A stretch of 42,111 nucleotides of DNA from Lachnospiraceae bacterium (GTDB lineage: Bacteria; Bacillota; Clostridia; Lachnospirales; Lachnospiraceae): contig JAFXGP010000112.1 in the NCBI GenBank assembly GCA_017521195.1, positions 1 to 42,111 of the forward strand, written 5' to 3'. Every line of letters begins with the position of its first letter. The first letter of the stretch is position 1. Shown piece after piece: positions 23,936-31,832 of the stretch. The translations under genes were made by a program, and so were the position numbers. The notes beneath the pieces were generated by a model, which had not been told where the DNA came from, made no database searches, and worked only from the letters and a program-made list of their open reading frames with translations.

Positions 23936-25498
23936 ATGGAGTTGAAAAAGGCAAATTTACATATGGACCATGTAAAATGTCAAATAAATACACAGATTAC
24001 TTTGGAGGAGGACAAAAATATCAGCGACCGGAATCCGGATGCAGACAGGATATTGTTGGAGAAGGGAAGAGTTATAATTGAAGAGATGCGTCCTGCCGCG
24101 GAAAGCCTTTATCTGAAGGGTAAGTTGAATTATGAAGTATTGTATTCTTCAGATGATGACGAAGGAAAATTGTATCGTATTCAGGGAGAAATACCCTGGG
24201 AAGAAAAAGTGAGAGTGGAGGGAATGGAATCTACGGATACTCCTCAGGTGACAGCCAATATTGAAGATTTGAGAAGTAATCTTATCAATTCACGAAAGGT
24301 AAATATAAGAGGATTAGTAAATTTCTGTATCTCTTCCAGAGAGATTAAAGATAATGAGGTTTTACTGGATGTAGAAAATTTAGAACAAATAGAAGTTAAA
24401 AAAGAACCTTATTCTCAATCCGTAATTGTGGTGGATAAGAAAGATATTTTTAGAATTAAAGAAGATTTGGAGTTGCCGGCATCTCTTCCTGCCATTGGAG
24501 AGGTTATATGGAAGAATCTGGAACTGGGAAAATGGGAGATTAAACCTTTAGAAGATGCTATCGGTATTCAGGGGGAGGTTCATCTTTTTATTCTATACGA
24601 AAGTGCTGAGGAAGAAAGTCAGCTAAAAACATATGAAACAATCATACCATTTAGCGGAAATATTGAATGTACAGGAACAAATAGTTGTATGGTGGCAGAC
24701 ATTACACCGGTAATTGGTTATGAAAACCTTGGGGTAAAACCTGACTATGATGGAGAAGACAGGGTTTTGGATGTAGAAATGGTGTTAGAGATTCCTATCC
24801 GGATTTATGAAAATCGGGATATGGAACAGGTTACTGATATTTACGGAACTTCCATGGAAGTTGTTCCGGAATACAGTAAAAGGAAATGCAGACGGATGCG
24901 CGATAAATGTCAGGGACGGATAAAGGTAAATCATAATTTAAAACTTCCTGCATCCAGTGGAAAAATTTTGCAAATATGTCACGTGACAGGACGAATTGTG
25001 GTTGAGGATTCTAAAATAAAAAACGAAGGATTGGAAATAGAAGGAATTTTAAATATGAGTGTTTTATACGTAACAGATTCGGAGTATAGAAAGTATGAGA
25101 TGCTGAAAAAAGAAATTCCTTTTTCTTATGAAATGAATCATGTGACTTTATGTGAAAAATGTAAATGGAAAATAAATCCCGTAATAGAGCAGTGTCAGGC
25201 AGTGATTTTGGATGAGAATAATATTGAAGTGAAAATTGTTGCATGTATGGATTTGATGGTAGAAGAGTGGGGAGAAAATTTATCGGTATGCAATATCAGA
25301 GTAAAACCTTTTGAAGAGGAAGTGATGAATAATTCTCCCGGAATGGTGGTTTATATTCCTACGCAGAAAGAGAACATCTGGAATGTGGGAAAACACTATG
25401 GCATATCCAGAGAATCCATCCGCGAAATAAATCAATTATCCGGAGATGAAATCCAGAAAGGACAAAAAATTTTATTAGTAAAAAATATGTGCGGATAA
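23936..25498 (+). CDS. DUF3794 (SPOCS) and LysM domain protein, spore-related
   Basis: 520 aa. Two DUF3794/SPOCS-type regions, the first at about 30-150 (LYLKGKLNYEVLYSSDDDEGKLYRIQGEIPWEE pattern) and another at about 320-440, with an intervening similar region. The C-terminus (about 470-515) is a LysM domain (VVYIPTQKENIWNVGKHYGIS). Such proteins (SafA/SipL-like) localise to the forespore surface; C. difficile SipL binds SpoIVA. There is no signal peptide, as expected of a mother-cell protein. Start ATG 23936 after GGGAGG. Transcription from a sigma-E promoter fits mother-cell expression. Confidence 0.88.
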   Translation: MELKKANLHMDHVKCQINTQITLEEDKNISDRNPDADRILLEKGRVIIEEMRPAAESLYLKGKLNYEVLYSSDDDEGKLYRIQGEIPWEEKVRVEGMESTDTPQVTANIEDLRSNLINSRKVNIRGLVNFCISSREIKDNEVLLDVENLEQIEVKKEPYSQSVIVVDKKDIFRIKEDLELPASLPAIGEVIWKNLELGKWEIKPLEDAIGIQGEVHLFILYESAEEESQLKTYETIIPFSGNIECTGTNSCMVADITPVIGYENLGVKPDYDGEDRVLDVEMVLEIPIRIYENRDMEQVTDIYGTSMEVVPEYSKRKCRRMRDKCQGRIKVNHNLKLPASSGKILQICHVTGRIVVEDSKIKNEGLEIEGILNMSVLYVTDSEYRKYEMLKKEIPFSYEMNHVTLCEKCKWKINPVIEQCQAVILDENNIEVKIVACMDLMVEEWGENLSVCNIRVKPFEEEVMNNSPGMVVYIPTQKENIWNVGKHYGISRESIREINQLSGDEIQKGQKILLVKNMCG

Positions 25499-25510
25499 TT
25501 AGAAAATGTG

Positions 25511-25543
25511 AAAAAAGCCCCTCTGCCTGTTAAGACAGAGGGG
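25511..25543 (-). terminator. Terminator of the minus-strand gene at 25573
   Basis: CCCCTCTG (25518-25525) pairs with CAGAGGGG (25536-25543); on the minus strand it is followed by CTTTTTT. It may also help end the plus-strand DUF3794/LysM transcript. Confidence 0.8.
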
Positions 25544-25572
25544 AAATTTGTATAAGAAAAAGTTAATTAAAA

Positions 25573-26190
25573 TTATACAATGGCAGTTTCGTTAGCTTTT
25601 GCACTTTCTGCAGCCCATGCATCAAATTTTTCAAATACAGCATCATAGGTTTTTTTGGAGATTTCAGGTAATTCTCCACCCCAGGTTTCTTCGGCCTGTT
25701 TAAATCCTTTTTCGAAGGCTTCTCTTAATTCCTCGATTTTGTCAGGATCGCCTCCGGAAAGAGCTTTTGCAAAATCAACAATTCGGTCAGAAGTCTGTTC
25801 TACGCCCCAGTAACCATCTTCGGCAATATCAGCCTGAGCCTGAGCTTTAGTTGCAGCATCCACTGTAAAATTGCCTGTTCTCAAGAAACTCCAAATATCA
25901 TCAGCAGTTCCGATAGCATTTCCCTGACCTAACATAATCTTTTCTACAAGGCTTTTGAATTGTGCAATTCTTGCTTCGCTATCTGCTTTTAACTTATTAA
26001 TTAAGGCAGTATCCTGTTTATATATTTTTTTTGCATTATCAGTTGCTTCCTTTTGGGAAGGTTCGTATACAACACCGGAATCAGTTTTTGATTCAGCGGT
26101 TATGTTTTCTTCTTTTTCAGTAACAGTTTTAGTTTTGGTTTCATAGTTGCCATATGCGGAACTATAATTAGTAATTCCATTTACACTCAT
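25573..26190 (-). CDS. Cytoplasmic protein of unknown function with sigma-28-type promoter
   Basis: 205 aa. The N-terminus is Ser/Tyr-rich and unstructured (SVNGITNYSSAYGNYETKT), followed by a Lys/Glu-rich helix (about 50-95) and a helical domain with GYWGVEQTSDRIVDFAKALSGG (about 130-150) and a conserved-looking EKGFKQAEETWGGELPEIS. I recognise no named family. No signal peptide or membrane segment. I start at ATG 26190, six nt after GGAG; a longer frame to 26265 has no site. The sigma-28-type promoter suggests a link to motility or chemotaxis. Confidence 0.78.
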   Translation of the reverse strand: MSVNGITNYSSAYGNYETKTKTVTEKEENITAESKTDSGVVYEPSQKEATDNAKKIYKQDTALINKLKADSEARIAQFKSLVEKIMLGQGNAIGTADDIWSFLRTGNFTVDAATKAQAQADIAEDGYWGVEQTSDRIVDFAKALSGGDPDKIEELREAFEKGFKQAEETWGGELPEISKKTYDAVFEKFDAWAAESAKANETAIV

Positions 26191-26297
26191 AGTTGACTCC
26201 ATTCTGCAGACACTGAAAAATGCTGTCTGCTGCATTTGCTGGGTTGGCCGGAAAATCATTTTCAACGGCAGGTTACAAAGATATGTATCTACTATCT

Positions 26298-26323
26298 ATA
26301 TCGGTTTAAAATTACTATATTTA
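26298..26323 (-). promoter_or_regulatory. Sigma-28 (SigD)-type promoter
   Basis: On the minus strand: TAAA (26323-26320), 14 nt, ACCGATAT (26305-26298). This matches TAAA-N14-16-GCCGATAT in all but one -10 position. Leader about 100 nt. Confidence 0.65.
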
Positions 26324-26395
26324 ATAGTAAAAATAAAAAATAAGCAAAAATTAGAAAAGTTTTTGAAAACGGAAAGAAATTGAGAAGTGCAAGCC

Positions 26396-26424
26396 TTGAC
26401 GAAACTATATGGATTGTATATAAT
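26396..26424 (+). promoter_or_regulatory. Strong SigA promoter of ispE
   Basis: TTGACG (26396-26401), 17-bp spacer, TATAAT (26419-26424). Start near 26431, leader about 50 nt. Confidence 0.8.
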
Positions 26425-26454
26425 TAAATACAATTTAATGTATATTGTATACAA
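26413..26454. promoter_or_regulatory. Putative GntR operator cluster over the ispE promoter
   Basis: ATTGTAT (26413-26419) and ATACAAT (26428-26434) form a dyad over the -10 region, and a perfect palindrome TTGTATACAA (26445-26454) follows in the leader. The core TTGTATACAA equals the centre of the B. subtilis GntR operator. The GntR-family gene lies in the same transcript, so autoregulation is the likely role. Confidence 0.6.
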
Positions 26455-26479
26455 AAAGCAATTTGAAGGAGGCCTATTT

Positions 26480-27361
26480 ATGGAAAAGATCCGTATTAAT
26501 GCTATGGCGAAGATTAATCTGGGACTGGATGTTTTAAGACGCAGGGAAAACGGGTATCACGATGTAAAAATGATTATGCAAACCGTGAATATTTATGACA
26601 CCTTAGATTTTGTAAAAAAAGATGAGCCGGGGATTGTAGTAAAGGTAGATGCCATGGAACTTCCTACGGATGAGAATAATTTGATTTATAAAGCGGCCAA
26701 ACTTTTATATGATAAATGCGGGATGGATAAAGGGGTAGAAATTACCCTTACTAAGAGAATTCCTATTGCAGCAGGAATGGCAGGCGGAAGTACAGATGCG
26801 GCAGCAGCTTTAGTTGGAATCAATCGTTTATTTGAATTGGGCTTATCTATGGATGAATTAAAACAGATAGGTGTGAAAATAGGGGCAGATGTTCCTTATT
26901 GTATAGAGGGTGGAACAGCTTTAAGTGAAGGTATCGGAGAAATTTTAACAAAACTTCCTGATGCACCGGATTGTTTTGTGGTAGTAGCAAAACCGGAAAT
27001 CAGTGTTTCTACTAAATACGTGTATGAAAACCTTCATGCCAATGAATTAAAATATCATCCTGATATTGATGGAATGACAGAAGCTATACGTCAGGGCGAT
27101 TTGGATGGTGTGTGCAAACGTATGGAAAACGTTTTGGAAACCGTTACGGAAACGAAATATCCGGTAATTTCTCAAATAAAGCAGTTATTAAAGGATGCCG
27201 GAGCAGAGAATTCATTAATGAGCGGAAGCGGTCCAACCGTATTTGCAATCTTCAAAGATGAAGAAGCAGCCAAGAATGCTTTGGAAAAGGTGAGAGAAAG
27301 CGGATTGGTAAAACAAAGCTTTGTAACTGTATTTGCAAAAGAAACACAGATACAGGTATAG
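26480..27361 (+). CDS. ispE: 4-diphosphocytidyl-2-C-methyl-D-erythritol kinase
   Basis: 293 aa GHMP kinase of the MEP isoprenoid pathway, phosphorylating CDP-methylerythritol. Motifs in order: AKINLGLDVLRRRENGYHDV (about 9-28), the ATP loop PIAAGMAGGSTDAAAAL (about 96-112), and LMSGSGPTVFAIF (about 246-258). Start ATG 26480 after GAAGGAGGCCTATTT; an in-frame ATG at 26387 precedes the promoter and is rejected. It is followed 33 nt later by a GntR regulator gene, a pairing that suggests control of this operon by its own regulator. Confidence 0.95.
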   Translation: MEKIRINAMAKINLGLDVLRRRENGYHDVKMIMQTVNIYDTLDFVKKDEPGIVVKVDAMELPTDENNLIYKAAKLLYDKCGMDKGVEITLTKRIPIAAGMAGGSTDAAAALVGINRLFELGLSMDELKQIGVKIGADVPYCIEGGTALSEGIGEILTKLPDAPDCFVVVAKPEISVSTKYVYENLHANELKYHPDIDGMTEAIRQGDLDGVCKRMENVLETVTETKYPVISQIKQLLKDAGAENSLMSGSGPTVFAIFKDEEAAKNALEKVRESGLVKQSFVTVFAKETQIQV

Positions 27362-27394
27362 GATTAAAATAGAAAGAAAAGAAGGAAAATTGCG

Positions 27395-28081
27395 ATGGGA
27401 AGTATTTTTCAACAAGATATGGATGAATATTTACCTCTTAGGGATGTAGTGTTTAAGACATTGCGTCAGGGGATTTTAACGGGAGAATTAAAACCCGGAG
27501 AACGTTTGATGGAAATTCATCTTGCTAATAAATTGGGAGTAAGTCGTACTCCTATCAGAGAAGCGATTCGTAAACTGGAATTGGAAGGCTTGGTAACCAT
27601 GATTCCAAGACGTGGTGCGGAAGTTGCACAGATTACGGAAAAGAGCATGAAGGATGTTCTGGAAGTGCGAAAAGTTTTGGATAATTTGTCTGTAGAACTG
27701 GCATGTGAGAGGATTACGGAAGAAGAAAAAGAGCAGCTTCAGAATGCTTGCATGGATTTTGAAGACGCAGTGAAAACCGGGGATTTTTCCATGATTGCCA
27801 AAACAGATGTGGCATTTCATGATATTATTGTGGCGGCAACCAGAAATATACGACTTTCCCAGATGGTAAATAATCTGGCAGAGCAGATGTATCGTTACCG
27901 TTTTGAATATATAAAAGACAGTACTCAGCACAATCGCCTGGTACAGGAACATAAAGAAATCTGCGACGGAATTATCAGCGGAGATAAAGAGAAAGCATTG
28001 GCTGCGATTGAAGCACACATTGATAATCAGGAAATTGCAGTTTTAAATCAAATCCGTATTGATCGTGAAAAAAGAGCATAA
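27395..28081 (+). CDS. GntR-family regulator, FadR/FCD subfamily
   Basis: 228 aa. N-terminal winged helix (about 12-80) with ERLMEIHLANKLGVSRTPIREAIRKLE, the standard GntR signature. The C-terminal FCD domain (about 85-220) has metal-type residues in DVAFHDII (Asp and His), EHKEI and AHIDNQ. Effector unknown, probably a small carboxylate. Start codon ATG 27395 after AAGAAGGAAAATTGCG. Likely target sites are the TTGTATACAA-type repeats over the ispE promoter and possibly TTGTCTGACCA at 28112. Confidence 0.93.
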   Translation: MGSIFQQDMDEYLPLRDVVFKTLRQGILTGELKPGERLMEIHLANKLGVSRTPIREAIRKLELEGLVTMIPRRGAEVAQITEKSMKDVLEVRKVLDNLSVELACERITEEEKEQLQNACMDFEDAVKTGDFSMIAKTDVAFHDIIVAATRNIRLSQMVNNLAEQMYRYRFEYIKDSTQHNRLVQEHKEICDGIISGDKEKALAAIEAHIDNQEIAVLNQIRIDREKRA

Positions 28082-28111
28082 AAAGTATTTTTATCAATGA
28101 ATAAAGTTTTA

Positions 28112-28139
28112 TTGTCTGACCATACTTTAAGCATATAAT
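28112..28139 (+). promoter_or_regulatory. Promoter of the small-protein/murI unit, with GntR-like dyad
   Basis: TTGTCT (28112-28117), 16-bp spacer, TATAAT (28134-28139). The -35 overlaps TTGTCTGACCA, which differs at one position from the FadR-type operator core TGGTCNGACCA. Confidence 0.5.
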
Positions 28140-28201
28140 CTGATGAGAAAATGTTTTTGATTCGGATATAGGAAGAATATGAGTATGGAAAGGATTATAA
28201 A

Positions 28202-28426
28202 ATGGAAACCATAAAACAAGGAATTCTCCTTAGTCTGATGACATTTGCTTTTTGGGGAGTGCTGTATCCTCAGTTTAGTCTGGTAGAAGAAAGTTATGAA
28301 GTGTTCGGGAAAGAAAAAGATCCTAGGGAAGATTTTTTTACCATATTGGAAGCAGATAAGGGAGAACTTGTAATTAGTAGTAAAATCCTGGAATTATTAA
28401 AAGTAAGACAGGATAACAGGAAATAG
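28202..28426 (+). CDS. Small single-pass membrane protein, unknown
   Basis: 74 aa. One hydrophobic helix (about 7-24, ILLSLMTFAFWGVLYP) followed by a charged cytosolic or external part. No known family recognised. Start ATG 28202 after GGAAAGGATTATAAA. It is the first gene after a promoter and precedes murI by 24 nt, so it is likely real and co-transcribed. Confidence 0.6.
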   Translation: METIKQGILLSLMTFAFWGVLYPQFSLVEESYEVFGKEKDPREDFFTILEADKGELVISSKILELLKVRQDNRK

Positions 28427-28450
28427 AACAGATGGGAGCAGTGTGTTTTT

Positions 28451-29281
28451 ATGGGAGAAATGAATTTGAAAGATTTGCCCATTGGTGTATTTGATTCCGG
28501 AGTAGGTGGTTTGACTGTAGCAAGGGAAATTATGCGACAGATTCCTAATGAGAGAATTGTGTATTTCGGGGATACAGCCAGAGTACCGTATGGAAGTAAA
28601 TCAAAGGAGACCGTTACCAAATATTCCAGACAGATTGTACGTTTTTTAAGAACCCAAAATGTGAAGGCTATTGTAATTGCATGTAATACAGCCAGTGCAT
28701 ATGCTTTGGAGCAAATTGAGAGAGAAATAGATATTCCCATTATCGGAGTGGTAAAACCGGGAGCCGTAACTGCGGCAAGAGCCACTGAAAATGGTAAAAT
28801 TGGTGTAATTGCTACGGAAGGAACCATCAGTAGCCAGATTTATACTCAGTACATAAAAAATTTGAAGGAAGATGCAGAAGTTTTAGGGAAGGCTTGTCCG
28901 TTGTTTGTGCCATTAGTGGAAGAGGGATTGTTGGAAGATCCTGTAACAGACGAAATAGCCCAGCGTTATTTGAGTGTGCTTATAGATTCCGGAATTGATA
29001 CCCTGATTCTTGGATGTACTCATTATCCTTTGATAAGAAGTACAGTGGGAAGAGTTATGGGAGAGAAAGTAACACTGGTAAACCCGGCTTATGAAACCGC
29101 AATAGAATTGAAGAGACTTTTAGAAGAAAAAAATATGTTGCAGGATATAAAACCGGCACTGGGAACCAATCAGTATCAATTTTTTGTAAGTGACGGGGCT
29201 GAGAAATTCCAACATTTTGCTAATACGATTTTTAAATATGGAGTCTTGTCGGTAAAACAGATTAATATTGAGGAGTATTAA
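28451..29281 (+). CDS. murI: Glutamate racemase
   Basis: 276 aa; supplies D-glutamate for peptidoglycan. The N-terminal FDSGVGGLTV, catalytic IACNTASA (first Cys) and LGCTHYP (second Cys), plus YGSKSKETV, are all family marks. ATG 28451 follows GATGGGAGCAGTGTGTTTTT; the second ATG at 28460 is an alternative. Its stop is two nt from the DUF1934 gene start, suggesting translational coupling. Confidence 0.95.
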   Translation: MGEMNLKDLPIGVFDSGVGGLTVAREIMRQIPNERIVYFGDTARVPYGSKSKETVTKYSRQIVRFLRTQNVKAIVIACNTASAYALEQIEREIDIPIIGVVKPGAVTAARATENGKIGVIATEGTISSQIYTQYIKNLKEDAEVLGKACPLFVPLVEEGLLEDPVTDEIAQRYLSVLIDSGIDTLILGCTHYPLIRSTVGRVMGEKVTLVNPAYETAIELKRLLEEKNMLQDIKPALGTNQYQFFVSDGAEKFQHFANTIFKYGVLSVKQINIEEY

Positions 29282-29283
29282 GA

Positions 29284-29733
29284 ATGACAAAAGAGGTTAT
29301 GATATCCATCCGTGGGATTCAGTTTGAAAATGGTCAGGATGGTGAAAAAATAGAGAGTATTCAGATGGGAGAATATTATAATAAAAATAATACCCATTAT
29401 ATTTTGTTTGATGAAATTATAGAAGGCATGGAAGAGCCGGTAAAGAGCATGATCAAATTCAAAAAAGGAGAAATGCATCTTAACAAAAAAGGTCCTATTA
29501 ATGTGACTATGGATTTTCTGGAAAATAAGAAAACCCTGACAGATTACAGAACTCCGTTTGGAAGTATTGTAATCGGACTGGAAGCTTCTAATGTTAGTTT
29601 TGACGAGGAAGAAAAAAGAATAGTAGTAAATGTAGATTATGCTATGGATGTGAATTATGAACATCTGGCAGATTGTAAGATTAAGATAGATATCCGTTCT
29701 AAGGACGGAGAAGCTTTTTCTTTGAGAAATTAA
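29284..29733 (+). CDS. DUF1934 (YwiB-like) beta-barrel protein
   Basis: 149 aa. Matches DUF1934/YwiB-type proteins: MISIRGIQ at the start, IKFKKGEMHLNKKGPINVTMDF in the middle, TPFGSIVIGLEA, and VDYAMDVNYEHLADCKIKIDI at the end. Fold is a lipocalin-like small barrel; function unknown. Directly follows murI, the usual neighbourhood near cell-wall or translation genes in Firmicutes. Confidence 0.88.
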   Translation: MTKEVMISIRGIQFENGQDGEKIESIQMGEYYNKNNTHYILFDEIIEGMEEPVKSMIKFKKGEMHLNKKGPINVTMDFLENKKTLTDYRTPFGSIVIGLEASNVSFDEEEKRIVVNVDYAMDVNYEHLADCKIKIDIRSKDGEAFSLRN

Positions 29734-29741
29734 TAACGTAA

Positions 29742-29778
29742 AAAAGCAAGTGCCATTTATACGACACTTGCTTTTCTT
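29742..29778. terminator. Bidirectional terminator
   Basis: AAAAGCAAGTG (29742-29752) pairs with CACTTGCTTTT (29765-29775); T-rich on both exits. It ends the DUF1934 transcript and the convergent gene at 29793. Confidence 0.9.
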
Positions 29779-29792
29779 TTGTCTTCATTATT

Positions 29793-30269
29793 TTATTTAA
29801 CGGATTTAGCACCTGCTTTTTCCTGAGCCGCTTCCACAGTACGTTTCCACCAGCTTTTCTTTTTCTGTTCTACCGGTGCAGTTTTACCATGAAGTCCTTT
29901 TACTGCTGTAATGTAGATACCACTTACAGTCGCTTTAACTTCCTTTTTCACAGGAATGCTGTCAAAAATCTTTTCATCAGCAATTAAAGTCATAATCTGT
30001 GGTCCGATTTTAGCTTTTACTACAGGTAATTTTGTGTTTTTCGCAAATCTGTTAGCAGATTCCATTACCTGCTGCGGGAGACCTGCGTCTTTCATTTTCA
30101 TTCGTTTTTTATCGATGATAAGCATGGAAACAGTCTGTTTCATTGCTTCGATCTGCTGCTGTTGTTCTGCCTGTTTCTTCTGGGCTTTTTTGCCTACGAA
30201 GTATAAAGCAACTACGGCTGCAATTAAAACGAGTAAAACGATGATAAGTACGATTGTACCAGTCTTCAC
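29793..30269 (-). CDS. Membrane-anchored protein with coiled coil, unknown
   Basis: 158 aa. An N-terminal membrane helix (about 5-25) is followed by a Gln/Lys-rich coiled coil (QKKQAEQQQQIEAMKQTVS), a compact domain (about 50-125) and a basic tail (KKKSWWKRTVEAAQEKAGAK). No named family recognised. Start is the ATG complementary to 30267-30269 after AAGGAGGAACGAA. Convergent with DUF1934 and divergent from cardiolipin synthase. Confidence 0.75.
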   Translation of the reverse strand: MKTGTIVLIIVLLVLIAAVVALYFVGKKAQKKQAEQQQQIEAMKQTVSMLIIDKKRMKMKDAGLPQQVMESANRFAKNTKLPVVKAKIGPQIMTLIADEKIFDSIPVKKEVKATVSGIYITAVKGLHGKTAPVEQKKKSWWKRTVEAAQEKAGAKSVK

Positions 30270-30388
30270 GTTTCGTTCCTCCTTATTATTACATTTTTAA
30301 CCAATTGCAAACATTTTAACATGGGTTTTTGGTTTGCGCAAGCAAATCGTGGGTATATCTATAAGAAATATTACAAAAGTTACAGGTA

Positions 30389-30401
30389 ATTACAGTGTAA
30401 T
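30389..30401. promoter_or_regulatory. Palindrome ATTACA-G-TGTAAT before the cardiolipin synthase gene
   Basis: Perfect 6-bp arms around one base, with a further half-site TTACAG a few bases upstream (30380). The spacing resembles but does not equal the TACANNTGTA site of BlaI/CopY regulators. Likely an operator; regulator unknown. Confidence 0.4.
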
Positions 30402-30436
30402 AAAAGACATAGGAATCAAGAAGGGATTTTAGATTT

Positions 30437-31732
30437 GTGGAGAATATAAAAAATCTTTTTAGAATTATCAATATTGGACTTATTATTCATTTAGTTTTTG
30501 TGCAAAGAAAAGAAACAGAAAGTACATGGGCATGGATACTGTTGATGCTGAATTTACCCATTGCCGGTTTTATTCTCTATCTGCTGACGGGACAGAGTAT
30601 TGCTAAGAAAAAAACTATGGAAAAGGAAGATATGGGTGGGAATCTGACGGAAGATAATCATGTAGATATTTTAACTACCGGGGAAAAGAAGTTTGAAAAT
30701 CTGTTTGCAGATATACAGGGTGCTAAAAAAGAAATTTTGATTCAGTATTATATTTTTAAAGAAGATTTTTTGTTTGGTAATCTTCGGGAACTTTTGTATA
30801 AAAAAGCGGCAGAAGGAGTTGTTGTAAAAGTATTGTATGACGGATTGGGAAGCCGTAAGGTAAATCGGGGAATATGGCGAAAAATGAAGAGAAATGGTAT
30901 ACAGGTAAAAGCTTTTAAACACAGTTTTTGGCCACCTGTTTTTGCTCTAATAAGCGGATTTAATTACCGGAATCACAGAAAAATAGTTGTGATTGATAAA
31001 TACATTGGTTATATAGGAGGTTATAACGTAGGAAAAGAGTATCTGGGATTGGATGGGAGATTTGGATTCTGGCGTGATACCCATTTTAGAATTGTGGGAA
31101 GTGCTGTAAATTCTCTGCGTAATGTATTTTGGGAAGACTGGGGAGAAAAAACAGAGGGTAAAGTGTTAAAAGGCGGTGTCGGCGGAAGCGGAGTACAGAT
31201 GATAACCAGTGGACCTGTCTCTACTACCCCGTTTATCCGTAATGTATATTTAAGGTGCATCAGCAAGGCAAACGACAGAATCCGGATTCAGACCCCCTAT
31301 TTTATTCCTGACAGTGTTGTGTTAAATGCTTTAAAGGTGGCGTTGCTTTCGGGGAAAACAGTGGAACTGATGATTCCTTGTAAACCGGACCATATGTTTG
31401 TTTATTGGGCAACCTTGTATTATGCCGGGGAGCTGCTTCAAATGGGGGCTAAGGTTTATATTTACCAAAAAGGTTTTTTACATGCAAAAGGGATTGTTAT
31501 GGATGAGGATGTATATTGCTATGGAACTGCCAATATGGACATCCGCAGTTTCCGGCTTAATTATGAAATTAATGCCATTGTTTACGGAAAGGATGAGGTG
31601 GCGGAAATGTGTAATATTTTTGAAAAGGATAAGTTGAACTGTAAAGAATTGACATGGCAGGAATATAATTCCTCCAATTTATTAAATCGCATAAAAGAAA
31701 GGATTTCCCGCATGTTGTCACCCTTGCTATAA
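30437..31732 (+). CDS. cls: Cardiolipin synthase, phospholipase D type
   Basis: 431 aa. Membrane segments near 10-25 and 30-55 (PLDNc-type N-terminus), then two HKD motifs: NHRKIVVIDKYIGYIGGYN (about 180) and HAKGIVMDEDVYCYGTANMD (about 350). The enzyme condenses phosphatidylglycerol into cardiolipin at the membrane. GTG start 30437 follows AAGGGA by about 10 nt. Somewhat shorter than the usual 480-510 aa of Firmicutes Cls enzymes, but both catalytic sites are complete. Confidence 0.9.
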   Translation: MENIKNLFRIINIGLIIHLVFVQRKETESTWAWILLMLNLPIAGFILYLLTGQSIAKKKTMEKEDMGGNLTEDNHVDILTTGEKKFENLFADIQGAKKEILIQYYIFKEDFLFGNLRELLYKKAAEGVVVKVLYDGLGSRKVNRGIWRKMKRNGIQVKAFKHSFWPPVFALISGFNYRNHRKIVVIDKYIGYIGGYNVGKEYLGLDGRFGFWRDTHFRIVGSAVNSLRNVFWEDWGEKTEGKVLKGGVGGSGVQMITSGPVSTTPFIRNVYLRCISKANDRIRIQTPYFIPDSVVLNALKVALLSGKTVELMIPCKPDHMFVYWATLYYAGELLQMGAKVYIYQKGFLHAKGIVMDEDVYCYGTANMDIRSFRLNYEINAIVYGKDEVAEMCNIFEKDKLNCKELTWQEYNSSNLLNRIKERISRMLSPLL

Positions 31733-31832
31733 ACAAATAAATGTGATATAACAGAATAGTTATTATTTAATTGGATGGAAGCTGTTTTGTATAAACGTAT
31801 ATGAAATGGCTTTTGAAAATGTGAGGAGTTTT

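Noticed and set aside
28157-28203. TTGATTCGG followed by TAAAAT 33 nt later.
   Set aside because: The putative -10 overlaps the start codon at 28202 and there is no second half-site.
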